Positions 38,287 through 46,066 of a stretch of DNA of 64,000 nucleotides are shown one piece after another (within the stretch, counting starts at the first letter, position 1; each line of letters opens with the position of its first letter). Location: contig NZ_VMNK01000003.1 in assembly GCF_007625155.1 (NCBI RefSeq), positions 62,001 to 126,000 on the forward strand, read 5' to 3'. The position numbers were made by a program, and so were the translations under genes. The notes below the pieces were generated by a model. The model saw only the letters and a program-made list of their open reading frames with translations, made no database searches and had not been told where the DNA came from. Source of the stretch: Denitromonas halophila (GTDB lineage: Bacteria > Pseudomonadota > Gammaproteobacteria > Burkholderiales > Rhodocyclaceae).

Positions 38287-38385
38287 TTAGCTGCGCGGGG
38301 CGCGCAGCAGCAGACCCAGACCGCAGAGCGCGGTATGGCAGGCGACCATCGAGACGATGGCGAGGCGGGTCTGTTGCGAAATCAT
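38287..38385 (-). CDS. Candidate leucine leader peptide for leuA, 32 aa
   Basis: The ORF reads MISQQTRLAIVSMVACHTAL followed by CGLGLLLRAPRS. Five of the last 13 residues, CGLGLLLRAPRS and its preceding Leu, are leucine, with the codons CTG GGT CTG CTG CTG close to the stop. This is the layout of an attenuation leader. It lies 216 bases upstream of leuA on the same strand, with a strong hairpin between. A promoter-like TTGACA lies just upstream. No ribosome binding site is visible, which matches a leaderless mRNA starting at or next to the ATG. Function is inferred. Confidence 0.6.
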   Translation of the reverse strand: MISQQTRLAIVSMVACHTALCGLGLLLRAPRS

Positions 38386-38392
38386 GGGTGCA

Positions 38393-38421
38393 AACTAACG
38401 GGCCGGGGCATTGACTGTCAA
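38393..38421 (-). promoter_or_regulatory. Candidate leuA promoter
   Basis: On the minus strand TTGACA (38421-38416), a 17-bp spacer and TTAGTT (38398-38393) make a promoter whose start would fall near 38386, directly at the ATG of the leader ORF at 38385. Confidence 0.55.
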
Positions 38422-38441
38422 CACCCCGACCGCAATCTGGC

Positions 38442-38777
38442 TTAAATCCCGTTGATACCGGGGTACCAGGCGTCGACCAAATCGCCAACACGATAGTCGG
38501 CCAACACCTTGGCGCCGGACAGCCACTGCTCGACGGCGGCGCGTTGCTCCGGGGTGACCGAGCCGCGACCAGCGCAGCACACGAAGCCGCTGTCGTCGCC
38601 ACCGCCGTAAATCAACCCGGCCGGGTCGATGGCTTCGTTGAAAAAAGCCTCATAAAAAGCATCCACCGACGCCTCGTCCGCTGTGTCGGGGAAGCTCAGA
38701 TCGAGATCAAACCCCAGTTCCTTGAACTCTCCAACGCACAATTTCTTGCGCAGGCGAGCACTACGCCGCTTACTCAT
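38442..38777 (-). CDS. yggL: YggL-family protein (50S ribosome-associated)
   Basis: The 111-residue acidic protein begins MSKRRSARLRKKLCVGEFKELGF and has the YggL/DUF469 core IDPAGLIYGGGDDSGFVCC. YggL proteins bind the 50S subunit in E. coli. AGGAGTG precedes the start. It is upstream of the leuA leader and appears to be an independent transcription unit. Confidence 0.9.
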   Translation of the reverse strand: MSKRRSARLRKKLCVGEFKELGFDLDLSFPDTADEASVDAFYEAFFNEAIDPAGLIYGGGDDSGFVCCAGRGSVTPEQRAAVEQWLSGAKVLADYRVGDLVDAWYPGINGI

Positions 38778-38805
38778 TCGGACACACTCCTGAATTACAA
38801 ACTAC

Positions 38806-38826
38806 GAAAAAACCGGCTCACGCCGG
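38806..38826 (-). terminator. Rho-independent terminator of the marR-MFS pair
   Basis: On the minus strand AGCCGGC, loop GTGA, GCCGG then TTTTTT forms a short GC stem with a T6 tract. The stem overlaps the stop codon of the MFS gene. Confidence 0.75.
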
Positions 38827-40050
38827 CTGTAGCCGAGGCTCGATGCGCGGCTCGCGGATGGGCAGATTCGCCACCGCCGCCAGTGCTGCCAAGGCGATGT
38901 CAGCGTACCACATCCACTGGTAGTCGCCGGTCTGAGTAATGGCAATGCCCCCCAGCCAGGCGCCCAGAAATCCACCGATCTGATGGCTCAGCAGAGTCAT
39001 GCCGAACAGGGTGGCCAAATAGCGCGTGCCGAAGAGCTTGCCCACCACTCCCGCCGTGGGCGGCACCGTCGCCAACCAGGTAAAGCCCAAGCCTGCCGCA
39101 AAGATATAGAAGGTCATCTCCGTCTTGGGCGCGAGCAGATAGAGCGCCACCAACACAGCACGCGAGGCATACATCCAGAACAAGATGTATTTGCTGCGAT
39201 AGTGCTGGACGCACCAACCGGCATAGAGACTGCCCACGATATTAGCCAGCCCGATGATCGCCAGCGACCAGCTCGCCACCTGCGCCGGCAGGCCGCACAG
39301 GTCGACCTCGCCCGGCAGGTGAGTCACCAGAAACGCGATATGGAAGCCGCAGGTAAAGAAACCGGCATGCACCAGCAGGTAGCTGCGATCGCGGAACGCA
39401 TCGCTCAGCGTGGCGCGCATGCCCCGCTCGGGCGGTGGCGCCTCGGTCGCGCTCACGCTGGCAACTGGCGCCGGCCGCCCGCGAAGCAGCCGCGCCATCG
39501 GCAAGGCAACGAGCGTGATCACGGCCAGGGAGTACATCGCGCCCATCCAGCCGAACACGCCAATCAGTTTCTGCATCAGCGGCGCAAACACAAACTGTCC
39601 GAATGAGCCGCCAGCATTGATCACCCCGGAGGCCATCCCCCGGCGATGCGCCGGCAAGCGCTGCGACGCGGCGCCGATCAAGACCGAAAAGCTACCGGCC
39701 CCCGAGCCAGCCGCCATCAGGAAGCCGATCGAAAAGACCATGCCGATGCTCGAATGCATCATCGGCGTCAGGGCCGCACCAGCCGCCATCAGAATGATGC
39801 CGACCGCCAGCGCCCGCCCCGGCCCATAGCGGTCGGCCACTGCGCCGGCCACGGGCTGGATCGCCCCCCACACGAACTGCGCCACCGCCATCGCGAAACT
39901 GATGGCCGTGATGCCGAGCCCGGTGGACGTGTTGATCGGCGACACGAACAGACCGAGCGTCTGCCGCCCGCCCATGGTGATTGCCAGCAGGCCGGCCGCC
40001 GCCAGCACCAGGCCCCATTGCCGCATGCCAGGATCGTCGCGCCAGCGCAT
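38818..40050 (-). CDS. MFS transporter, MarR-linked
   Basis: The 410-residue inner-membrane protein has 12 predicted helices and the family loop motif ADRYGPGRAL after helix 2, with the pattern of oxalate/formate-like and other organic-acid MFS members (MGGRQTLGLFVSPINTSTGLGIT). The substrate is unknown. It follows the marR gene by 2 bp with GGAGGAC upstream, so the pair forms an operon in which the MarR protein most likely senses the exported or imported compound. Confidence 0.9.
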   Translation of the reverse strand: MRWRDDPGMRQWGLVLAAAGLLAITMGGRQTLGLFVSPINTSTGLGITAISFAMAVAQFVWGAIQPVAGAVADRYGPGRALAVGIILMAAGAALTPMMHSSIGMVFSIGFLMAAGSGAGSFSVLIGAASQRLPAHRRGMASGVINAGGSFGQFVFAPLMQKLIGVFGWMGAMYSLAVITLVALPMARLLRGRPAPVASVSATEAPPPERGMRATLSDAFRDRSYLLVHAGFFTCGFHIAFLVTHLPGEVDLCGLPAQVASWSLAIIGLANIVGSLYAGWCVQHYRSKYILFWMYASRAVLVALYLLAPKTEMTFYIFAAGLGFTWLATVPPTAGVVGKLFGTRYLATLFGMTLLSHQIGGFLGAWLGGIAITQTGDYQWMWYADIALAALAAVANLPIREPRIEPRLQPA

Positions 40051-40052
40051 GC

Positions 40053-40499
40053 TCAGTTGTCCTCCGGCAAGGCCGGCTTCAGGCGCAGCAGCGCCGCGTC
40101 CAGGTTCAGATTGAGTTCGGCCACAAAGTCGCGGTCCATCACCGCCTCCAGTTCAAGCTGCGCGCGCGCCCACACCTCGCGAGCACGCGCACGCAATTCA
40201 ACGCCCTCCGGGCTCAGCGCGAGCAAGCGCTGGCGGGCGTCCGCACCGGGGGTTTGAACAATCCACCCCGCAGCCACCAGCGGCTTGATCCCGCGGGTCA
40301 GTGTGGTGCGATCCATTTCCAGCTTCTCGGCCAGCCTCTGCAGCGGCTGCGGCTCCAACTCAAGATGTGCGAGCAGCGAGTACTGGGTGAGGCGCAAGCC
40401 GACCGTGCGCAGGTATTGCTCGTAGAACACCGTCACCCGACGGGTCAGGCGGCGAAGGCGGGCGCCGGTACAAGCCAGCGGCGGCAGCGACGCGATCAT
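40053..40499 (-). CDS. MarR-family transcriptional regulator
   Basis: The 148-residue winged-helix protein has the MarR layout of helices 1-2, recognition helix near RLAEKLEMDRTTLTRGIKPLVAAGWI, wing and long C-terminal dimerisation helices. It is first in an operon with an MFS transporter. A perfect palindrome (40517-40528) lies 18 bp upstream of its start and is a likely autoregulatory operator. Confidence 0.92.
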   Translation of the reverse strand: MIASLPPLACTGARLRRLTRRVTVFYEQYLRTVGLRLTQYSLLAHLELEPQPLQRLAEKLEMDRTTLTRGIKPLVAAGWIVQTPGADARQRLLALSPEGVELRARAREVWARAQLELEAVMDRDFVAELNLNLDAALLRLKPALPEDN

Positions 40500-40516
40500 G
40501 GCTGAGTTCTTAATAA

Positions 40517-40528
40517 GTGCATATGCAC
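40517..40528. promoter_or_regulatory. Palindrome upstream of marR, candidate operator
   Basis: GTGCATATGCAC is perfectly self-complementary and is flanked by TAA and TTA, extending the symmetry. Position and form fit a MarR dimer site controlling the marR-MFS operon. Confidence 0.6.
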
Positions 40529-40567
40529 GTTATAGCGCGAAGCCGCCCATCAGGGCGAGGACAATTT

Positions 40568-41113
40568 TCAGGTGTTGCTGCGCCAGGTGTCCGGTTCAAC
40601 GCTCACGCAGCCATGATCGCCAGACACCGCCAGAATGCCGTCCTGCACCGTAATCTGCCAGGCCGTGGTGCGCACCAGCGACGCTGACAGCGTTTTGAGT
40701 TCGGGCTCGGGGAACGCAATCACCTCAAGCTTTCGCAAGCGCGCCAGCTCGCGCTGCACGCCCTGCCACCACAGCAGCGACGATGCGCCGGCATAGGGGT
40801 GAATCGTCACCTGGTCGGCCCGCCCGGCGGCCTTGATGATGCGACGCGCATCCGGCTGACCGACGTCGACCCAGCGTTCGATCCGCCCGTCCAGACTGGC
40901 CAGACACAGATCCGGCTCGTCTGGATCGCACAGCGCGCTGGTCATCGACAGGCGCTCGTCGGCCTGACGGGCAAAGGCAAGCACCCGCGACACCAGCCGC
41001 ACATCGGTCTCGGAGGGGTGGCGCGCCAGGGTCAGCGCGTGGTCAGCGTAATAGTGACGATCCAGATCCGCGATCTGCAGCTGAAACTTGAAAACGGTGG
41101 ATTTGAGTGCCAT
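40568..41113 (-). CDS. yaeQ: YaeQ-family protein
   Basis: The 181-residue protein begins MALKSTVFKFQLQIADLDRH and has the conserved core YADHALTLARHPSETD, DEPDLCLASLDGRIERWVDVGQPDARRIIKA. The fold is PD-(D/E)XK nuclease-like with E/D/K residues retained; the function is unproven. The ATG at 41113 is chosen over a frame from 41242 because the added 43 residues are not YaeQ-like. It is divergent from rhlE. Confidence 0.92.
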   Translation of the reverse strand: MALKSTVFKFQLQIADLDRHYYADHALTLARHPSETDVRLVSRVLAFARQADERLSMTSALCDPDEPDLCLASLDGRIERWVDVGQPDARRIIKAAGRADQVTIHPYAGASSLLWWQGVQRELARLRKLEVIAFPEPELKTLSASLVRTTAWQITVQDGILAVSGDHGCVSVEPDTWRSNT

Positions 41114-41366
41114 GCCAGCGCCGCCCCGGGAAAAGGCGACATGGTACGCAGATGCAGCCGCAATGGAATGCCGCACTGCAAAATAATCCCCAATAGCAAG
41201 ACGATATCCGTTATCATCCGGCCTCCCGTACGCGTCGACCAATCAGCGTACCGGCCAGAATCATTCAACCTGGGCGCAGCGATACACGTTCGCACGCCCA
41301 CTTCCCCCGCCAGCCTTGATTGGTGTCGCTCAACACAGCGACAGGCCGTCGCTGGAGCAGAACACA

Positions 41367-42761
41367 ATGCAATCCGAAAACACCTTTGCCGCCCTTGGGC
41401 TGGCAGAACCCCTCTTGCGCGCCCTCACCGACGCAGGCTACACCACCCCGACCCCGATTCAGACCAAAGGCATTCCGGCCGTATTGGCCGGTGGCGACCT
41501 GCTCGCCGCCGCCCAGACCGGCACCGGCAAGACCGCCAGCTTCGCGCTGCCGATCCTGCACCGTCTGATGGAAACCGCCCAGCGCACCCGCACCGGTCGT
41601 CCGCGCGCCCTCATCCTGACCCCCACCCGCGAACTCGCGGCCCAGGTCGATGAGTCGGTCCGCACCTACGGCCAGCACCTGCCGCTGCGCTCCTTCGCTG
41701 TGTATGGCGGCGTGAGTGTGTTCGGCCAGAGCAAGGCCCTGCGCCGCCCGGTCGATATCCTGGTGGCGACACCGGGCCGTCTGCTCGACCACATCAGCCA
41801 GGGCAACCTGAGCCTGTCGGACATCGAGATCCTGGTGCTCGACGAAGCCGACCGCATGCTCGACATGGGCTTCATCCGCGACATTCGCAAGATCATGGAC
41901 AAGATGCCGGCCAAGCGTCAGAACCTGCTGTTCTCTGCCACCTTCAACGACGACATCCGTGGCCTGGCCAACAGCCTGCTGACCAACCCGGTGAGCGTCG
42001 ATGTGGCGCCGCGCAACACCACCGCCGAGCGGGTCGACCAGTCGCTGATGATGGTCCCGCAAAGCGGCAAGCGTGATCTGCTGATCCACCTCATCCAGGA
42101 ACAGCAATGGTTCCAGGTGCTGGTCTTTAGCCGCACCAAGCACGGCGCCGACCGCCTGTCCGAGCAGCTCACCCGCGCCGGCATCCCGACCGCGGCCCTG
42201 CACGGCAACAAGGCGCAAAACGCCCGCACCCGCGCGCTGGACCAGTTCAAGCGCGGCAAGCTCCAAGTGCTGGTCGCCACCGACATCGCCGCCCGCGGCA
42301 TCGACGTGGATTCGCTGCCAATGGTGGTGAACTTTGAACTTCCGAACGTGCCCGAAGACTATGTGCACCGCATCGGCCGCACTGGTCGTGCCGGCGCCGA
42401 AGGCAAGGCCGTGTCGCTGGTCTGCCCGGACAATGAAATGAAGCAGCTGCGCGCCATCGAACGGGTCATCAACGCCCCCATCGAACGCATCGTGGTGGCC
42501 GGATTCACTGTCGACGAAACCCGTACATCGCGCCAACGTCCGCCGCGTGATGCCAAGGCCCCGTCGCAGCGCAATGGTCATCGACACGGTCGCGCCAACC
42601 CGGACAGCCAGAACACTCGCAACGCCGACAGCAAGCGCCCCGCCCACCCGCAGCGCGCCCCGCGCGACGCGCAGGGTCAGGGTCGAGACAAGCCGGCCGG
42701 CCGCAGCCTGGGCGCCCAGGGCCGTGACGCCCGTCCGCGCCGCTTTGGCAACTCGGACTAA
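41367..42761 (+). CDS. rhlE: DEAD-box RNA helicase, RhlE-like
   Basis: The 464-residue helicase has the full motif set: Q motif TPTPIQ, motif I AQTGTGKT, Ia PTRELA, II DEAD, III SAT, then ARGIDV and HRIGRTGR in the second RecA domain. The tail (about 380-464) is basic and disordered, rich in R, Q, P and N, as in RhlE proteins that act in ribosome assembly and RNA decay. The start at 41367 (MQSENTF) has GGAG upstream and replaces a longer frame from 41316. A terminator follows. Confidence 0.93.
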   Translation: MQSENTFAALGLAEPLLRALTDAGYTTPTPIQTKGIPAVLAGGDLLAAAQTGTGKTASFALPILHRLMETAQRTRTGRPRALILTPTRELAAQVDESVRTYGQHLPLRSFAVYGGVSVFGQSKALRRPVDILVATPGRLLDHISQGNLSLSDIEILVLDEADRMLDMGFIRDIRKIMDKMPAKRQNLLFSATFNDDIRGLANSLLTNPVSVDVAPRNTTAERVDQSLMMVPQSGKRDLLIHLIQEQQWFQVLVFSRTKHGADRLSEQLTRAGIPTAALHGNKAQNARTRALDQFKRGKLQVLVATDIAARGIDVDSLPMVVNFELPNVPEDYVHRIGRTGRAGAEGKAVSLVCPDNEMKQLRAIERVINAPIERIVVAGFTVDETRTSRQRPPRDAKAPSQRNGHRHGRANPDSQNTRNADSKRPAHPQRAPRDAQGQGRDKPAGRSLGAQGRDARPRRFGNSD

Positions 42762-42790
42762 GCATCCGGCGGCGACACGCCGTCCGCCTT

Positions 42791-42829
42791 AAACACAAAC
42801 GCCGGCCCTTGCGCCGGCGTTTGTGTTTG
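42791..42829 (+). terminator. Strong terminator after rhlE
   Basis: AAACACAAACGCCGGC, loop CCTTGC, GCCGGCGTTTGTGTTT forms a 16-bp stem with an internal A/T-rich base, giving a U-rich 3' side. It lies 29 bp past the rhlE stop. Confidence 0.85.
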
Positions 42830-42856
42830 CGCACGCATACCAAATGACATTCGCGC

Positions 42857-42872
42857 CATACGGCGGCGTATG
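42857..42872. promoter_or_regulatory. Inverted repeat at the CoA-transferase promoter
   Basis: CATACG, GCGG, CGTATG is a 6-bp inverted repeat with a 4-base centre. A -10 box TATACT (42880-42885) lies 17 bases after its left arm, so the repeat covers the -35 position and spacer. It is a plausible repressor or activator site. Confidence 0.45.
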
Positions 42873-42931
42873 TTCGCGTTATACTCTCCCGTAGATGCTG
42901 CAATGCACACATTTTCGGAGGGAGCCGTGAA

Positions 42932-44227
42932 ATGAACCATCTCGAGCACTACACGCAGAAAACCTGCACCGCCGCCGACGCCATCGCCCTGGTGCGCGAC
43001 GGCGACACCATCATCGTCCCGACCGGCGTGGGCGAACCGCCGGCGCTGCTCACCGCCTTGTCGGACCAGCGCCGGTCACTCAACGGCGTCGTGGTCAGCC
43101 AGATCCTGCCGCTGCGCAAATTCGATTATTTCGACGAAACCACGCTCGGCCATGTTCGTCATAGCGCCTACTTTTTCGGCGGCGCGTCACGCCCCGGTGG
43201 GCAGGCCGGATGGATCGACTTTGTGCCGGCGTATTTCTCGGAACTACCGCAACTGATCGAACGCGGGCTGACCCCGTCCGACGTCGTCTTTTCGCTCGCC
43301 TCGCCGATGGATGAGCACGGCTACTTTTCGCTCGCGCTGGCACCAGACTACACCATGGCCGCCGTTAAAAAGGCGCGTGTGATCGTGCTGGAGGTGAATC
43401 CCAACGTGCCCTTCGCCTTCGGCGATTGCCATGTGCACATCTCCCAGGTCAGCGCCCTGGTCGAAAGCCAGGACCCGTTGCTGGAAGTCGGCCTGCCCGA
43501 GATCGGGCCGGTGCAGGAAGCCATCGGTAAATATGTAGCGGACCTGATCGACGACGGGTCGACGCTGCAGATCGGCTATGGCGGCATCCCCGATGCGGTG
43601 GTGATGCAGCTCAAGCACAAGCGCGATCTGGGCATTCACACCGAAATGATCGGCGACGGTATTCTGACGCTGCTCGAAGCGGGCGCGGTGACCAACCGCA
43701 AGAAGACCTTCATGCCCGGCAAGATGGTCGCCACCTTCGGACTCGGCTCGCAGAAGCTCTATCGCTTCATGCACCGCAACCCGGCACTGGAAATGCACCC
43801 GGTCGAATTCACCAACGACCCCTACATTGCGGCACGCAACGACCAGCTGGTCGCCATCAACGCGACCATGCAGATCGACATGCTGGGCCAGTGCGGATCG
43901 GAGAGTCTGGGCACTCGGCCCTATTCAGGCACCGGCGGTCAGGTCGACTTTGTGCGCGCCGCCAATCGCTCGCGTGACGGCAAGGCCTTCATCGTGCTGC
44001 CCTCGACGGCCAAGGGGGGCAGCATCTCGCGCATCGTGCCGACGCTGACGCCGGGCACGCATGTCACCACCAGCAAGAACGACATCAACTACGTGGTGAC
44101 TGAATACGGTGTGGCACAACTGCGCGGCAAGAGCGCTCACCAACGCTGCGAAGCGCTGATCAACATTGCCCACCCGGACTTCCGGGGCGAGCTGCGCGAC
44201 CAGGCCCGGGCGCTGAAACTGCGCTGA
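42932..44227 (+). CDS. Acetyl-CoA hydrolase/transferase family (4-hydroxybutyrate CoA-transferase-like)
   Basis: The 431-residue protein has the two domains of family I CoA-transferases of the Cat1/4HB type. The catalytic Glu is E238 in HTEMIGDG, and the C-terminal domain has GTGGQVDFVRAA and the glycine motif near 345-350. It moves CoA between short-chain acids such as acetate, butyrate or 4-hydroxybutyrate; the exact pair is open. GGAGGGAG precedes the ATG. It is convergent with the MaoC hydratase gene. Confidence 0.9.
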   Translation: MNHLEHYTQKTCTAADAIALVRDGDTIIVPTGVGEPPALLTALSDQRRSLNGVVVSQILPLRKFDYFDETTLGHVRHSAYFFGGASRPGGQAGWIDFVPAYFSELPQLIERGLTPSDVVFSLASPMDEHGYFSLALAPDYTMAAVKKARVIVLEVNPNVPFAFGDCHVHISQVSALVESQDPLLEVGLPEIGPVQEAIGKYVADLIDDGSTLQIGYGGIPDAVVMQLKHKRDLGIHTEMIGDGILTLLEAGAVTNRKKTFMPGKMVATFGLGSQKLYRFMHRNPALEMHPVEFTNDPYIAARNDQLVAINATMQIDMLGQCGSESLGTRPYSGTGGQVDFVRAANRSRDGKAFIVLPSTAKGGSISRIVPTLTPGTHVTTSKNDINYVVTEYGVAQLRGKSAHQRCEALINIAHPDFRGELRDQARALKLR

Positions 44228-44234
44228 GCACACA

Positions 44235-44262
44235 CGTCCCACCCGCTTTTTCGGGTGGGACG
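44235..44262. terminator. Hairpin between CoA-transferase and MaoC genes
   Basis: CGTCCCACCCG, loop CTTTTT, CGGGTGGGACG is an 11-bp stem between two convergent genes. There is no U-tract after the stem, so it may act with a factor or as a transcript 3' end stabiliser. Confidence 0.55.
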
Positions 44263-44274
44263 CGCAACAACCGA

Positions 44275-44718
44275 TCAGTCGCGCTTGGGCACCATGATTT
44301 CGGCTTCGCCGGTCAGCACCACGGTCTCGCCCACCGTACACACCGTATCGAACAGTGCCTTGCGCTTTTCGGGGGTGAGCGACTTGACGGTCACCCGCGC
44401 CACCACGGTGTCGCCAATGCGCACCGGCGCCTTGAACTTCAGGGTCTGTGACAGGTAGATGCAGCCCGGGCCCGGCAGACGGGTGCCGAACACGGTAGAA
44501 ATAAAACTGGCCGACAACATGCCGTGAGCGATCCGGCCGCCAAACATCGACGCCGCCGCCAGTTCCTCGTTGAGGTGCACCGGATTGGTGTCGCCCGACA
44601 CGCCAGCAAACAGCAGGATGTCCGCTTCGGTCACGGTATGGCCATAGGCGGCGCTCATGCCGACCGTCAGGTCTTCAAAGCTGTGCCCGTAGAATTCTTC
44701 AAAATTGGTCTCAGCCAT
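44275..44718 (-). CDS. MaoC-family (R)-specific enoyl-CoA hydratase
   Basis: The 147-residue single hot-dog protein resembles PhaJ: the catalytic Asp43 and His48 lie in GDTNPVHLNEE, followed by GRIAHGMLSASFISTVFGTRLPG and LKFKAPVRIGDTV. It would hydrate trans-2-enoyl-CoA. GGGAGC precedes the start. It is about 16 kb from the PaaN gene, which lacks its own hydratase domain, so it is a candidate for the oxepin-CoA ring-opening activity. A PHA or fatty-acid role is equally possible. Confidence 0.85.
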   Translation of the reverse strand: MAETNFEEFYGHSFEDLTVGMSAAYGHTVTEADILLFAGVSGDTNPVHLNEELAAASMFGGRIAHGMLSASFISTVFGTRLPGPGCIYLSQTLKFKAPVRIGDTVVARVTVKSLTPEKRKALFDTVCTVGETVVLTGEAEIMVPKRD

Positions 44719-44793
44719 CGGTGTGCTCCCTGTGGGTTGTGATCTTCATGCCATGTGTTGCTGCGGCGGATCGACGCGGGACGCATGACAAGA

Positions 44794-44820
44794 AAAAACC
44801 CGGCCAAGGCCGGGTCTTTC
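44794..44820 (-). terminator. Rho-independent terminator of the HU gene
   Basis: On the minus strand GAAAGACCCGGCC, loop TT, GGCCGGGTTTTTT gives a 7-bp GC stem with a T6 tract, directly past the HU stop. Confidence 0.8.
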
Positions 44821-44841
44821 TGAACTGCGTAATCGCTGGGA

Positions 44842-45120
44842 TTACTTGCCGTTGACAGCGGCTTTCAGCGTCGCGCCAGCGGAGAACTTCGGCACGCTGG
44901 AGGCGGCGATCTTGATGGTCGCGCCGGTCTGCGGGTTACGGCCGGTACGGGCAGCGCGCTTCGACACTTCGAAGGAGCCGAAACCCGTGAACGCCACTTT
45001 GCCGCCCTTGGCGAGCTCTTCCGCAATAATGTCGAGCACGGCGGACACTGCACGGTCAGCTTGAGCGCGCGACACGTCCATACGGTCGGCCAGGGCTTCG
45101 ACGAATTCACCTTTGTTCAT
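44842..45120 (-). CDS. hupB: HU-family histone-like DNA-binding protein
   Basis: The 92-residue protein has the canonical HU/IHF layout: N-terminal helices (MNKGEFVEALADRMDVS...), the body GKVAFTGFGSFEVSKRAARTGRNPQTG and the DNA-embracing arm IKIAASSVPKFSAG. It packages and bends DNA. GAGGAT precedes the ATG. It is a single gene with its own terminator and separates the metabolic genes from the liv/paa island. Confidence 0.95.
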   Translation of the reverse strand: MNKGEFVEALADRMDVSRAQADRAVSAVLDIIAEELAKGGKVAFTGFGSFEVSKRAARTGRNPQTGATIKIAASSVPKFSAGATLKAAVNGK

Positions 45121-45307
45121 GTTGATCCTCGGATAGGAGTGGAAGGGTTATTTCCTGCTGCCGATTCTAGCACCGAACATTCGAGCAATGCGTCGCCGGA
45201 TGCAAGGATTGACGCGGATTCAGGGATTTGGGACGCATATTTTTACGTGTTGTACGTGAACGTCAACCCGTGCATATCAATTATTTTTTTGCTGCTGCAC
45301 TGCAGCA

Positions 45308-46066
45308 TCATTCACCGGTCACTGCCAGCCGGTCCTGATGCTTGCCACCGAGCCCCAGATAGGCCTCGATTACACGCGGGTCGTCAGCCAGTTGCCGGGC
45401 CGGCCCGCTCATCGCCACCTCCCCGGTTTCGAGCACATAAGCCTCGTCCGCCACTTGCAGTGCAGCACGTGCATTTTGTTCGACCAGCAGGATGGAAACA
45501 CCCCGTTTACGCAGTTCGCCGATGATCCGAAAGATCTCACGGACGATGAGCGGTGCCAATCCGAGGCTGGGTTCGTCGAGCATCAGCAGCTTGGGCCGGG
45601 CCATCAAGGCGCGGCCGACCGCCAGCATCTGGCGCTCGCCCCCCGACAACGTTCCCGCCATCTGGCTGCGCCGTTCCTTGAGCCGCGGGAACAGCGCATA
45701 CACCTCCTCCATGGTTCCGGCATGGTCGCGCAGCCCCATGCGATAGCGCTGGAAGGCGCCGAGCACGAGGTTGTCCTCGACACTCATTTCGCCGAACAGC
45801 TCGCGCTTTTCGGGCACGAGGTTCATTCCGCGCGAAACCATGCGTTCCACTTCGGGCACACGCTCGACCGCGCCATCGAACGTGATCTCGCCACGCGAGG
45901 GCAGCACGCCCATGATGGCCGACAGCAGTGTGGTCTTGCCCGCGCCATTGGGACCGATGACGGTCACGATCTGGCCCTCGCCCACGGTGAGGTTGGCGTT
46001 GTGCAGCGCCTCGACCTTGCCGTAAGACACGCACAGATCCTTCACCTCCAGAATATTCGCCATCAT
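45308..46066 (-). CDS. livF: Liv-type ABC transporter ATP-binding protein LivF
   Basis: The 252-residue ATPase has Walker [12 protein letters not shown], signature LSGGERQ and Walker [12 protein letters not shown], with the LivF-type ending [23 protein letters not shown]. The start is ATG 46066, overlapping the stop of the fusion gene by 4 bases; a second ATG follows at once. It is the last gene of the minus-strand paa-liv series. It pairs with the ATPase half of the LivM-LivG fusion in an ABC importer. Confidence 0.93.
   Translation of the reverse strand: MMANILEVKDLCVSYGKVEALHNANLTVGEGQIVTVIGPNGAGKTTLLSAIMGVLPSRGEITFDGAVERVPEVERMVSRGMNLVPEKRELFGEMSVEDNLVLGAFQRYRMGLRDHAGTMEEVYALFPRLKERRSQMAGTLSGGERQMLAVGRALMARPKLLMLDEPSLGLAPLIVREIFRIIGELRKRGVSILLVEQNARAALQVADEAYVLETGEVAMSGPARQLADDPRVIEAYLGLGGKHQDRLAVTGE

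Noticed and set aside
45241-45307. Possible terminator for livF (TGCTGCAGTGCAGCA hairpin)
   Set aside because: On the livF strand the hairpin is followed by A residues, not T; the T-run is on the other strand, before the stem.
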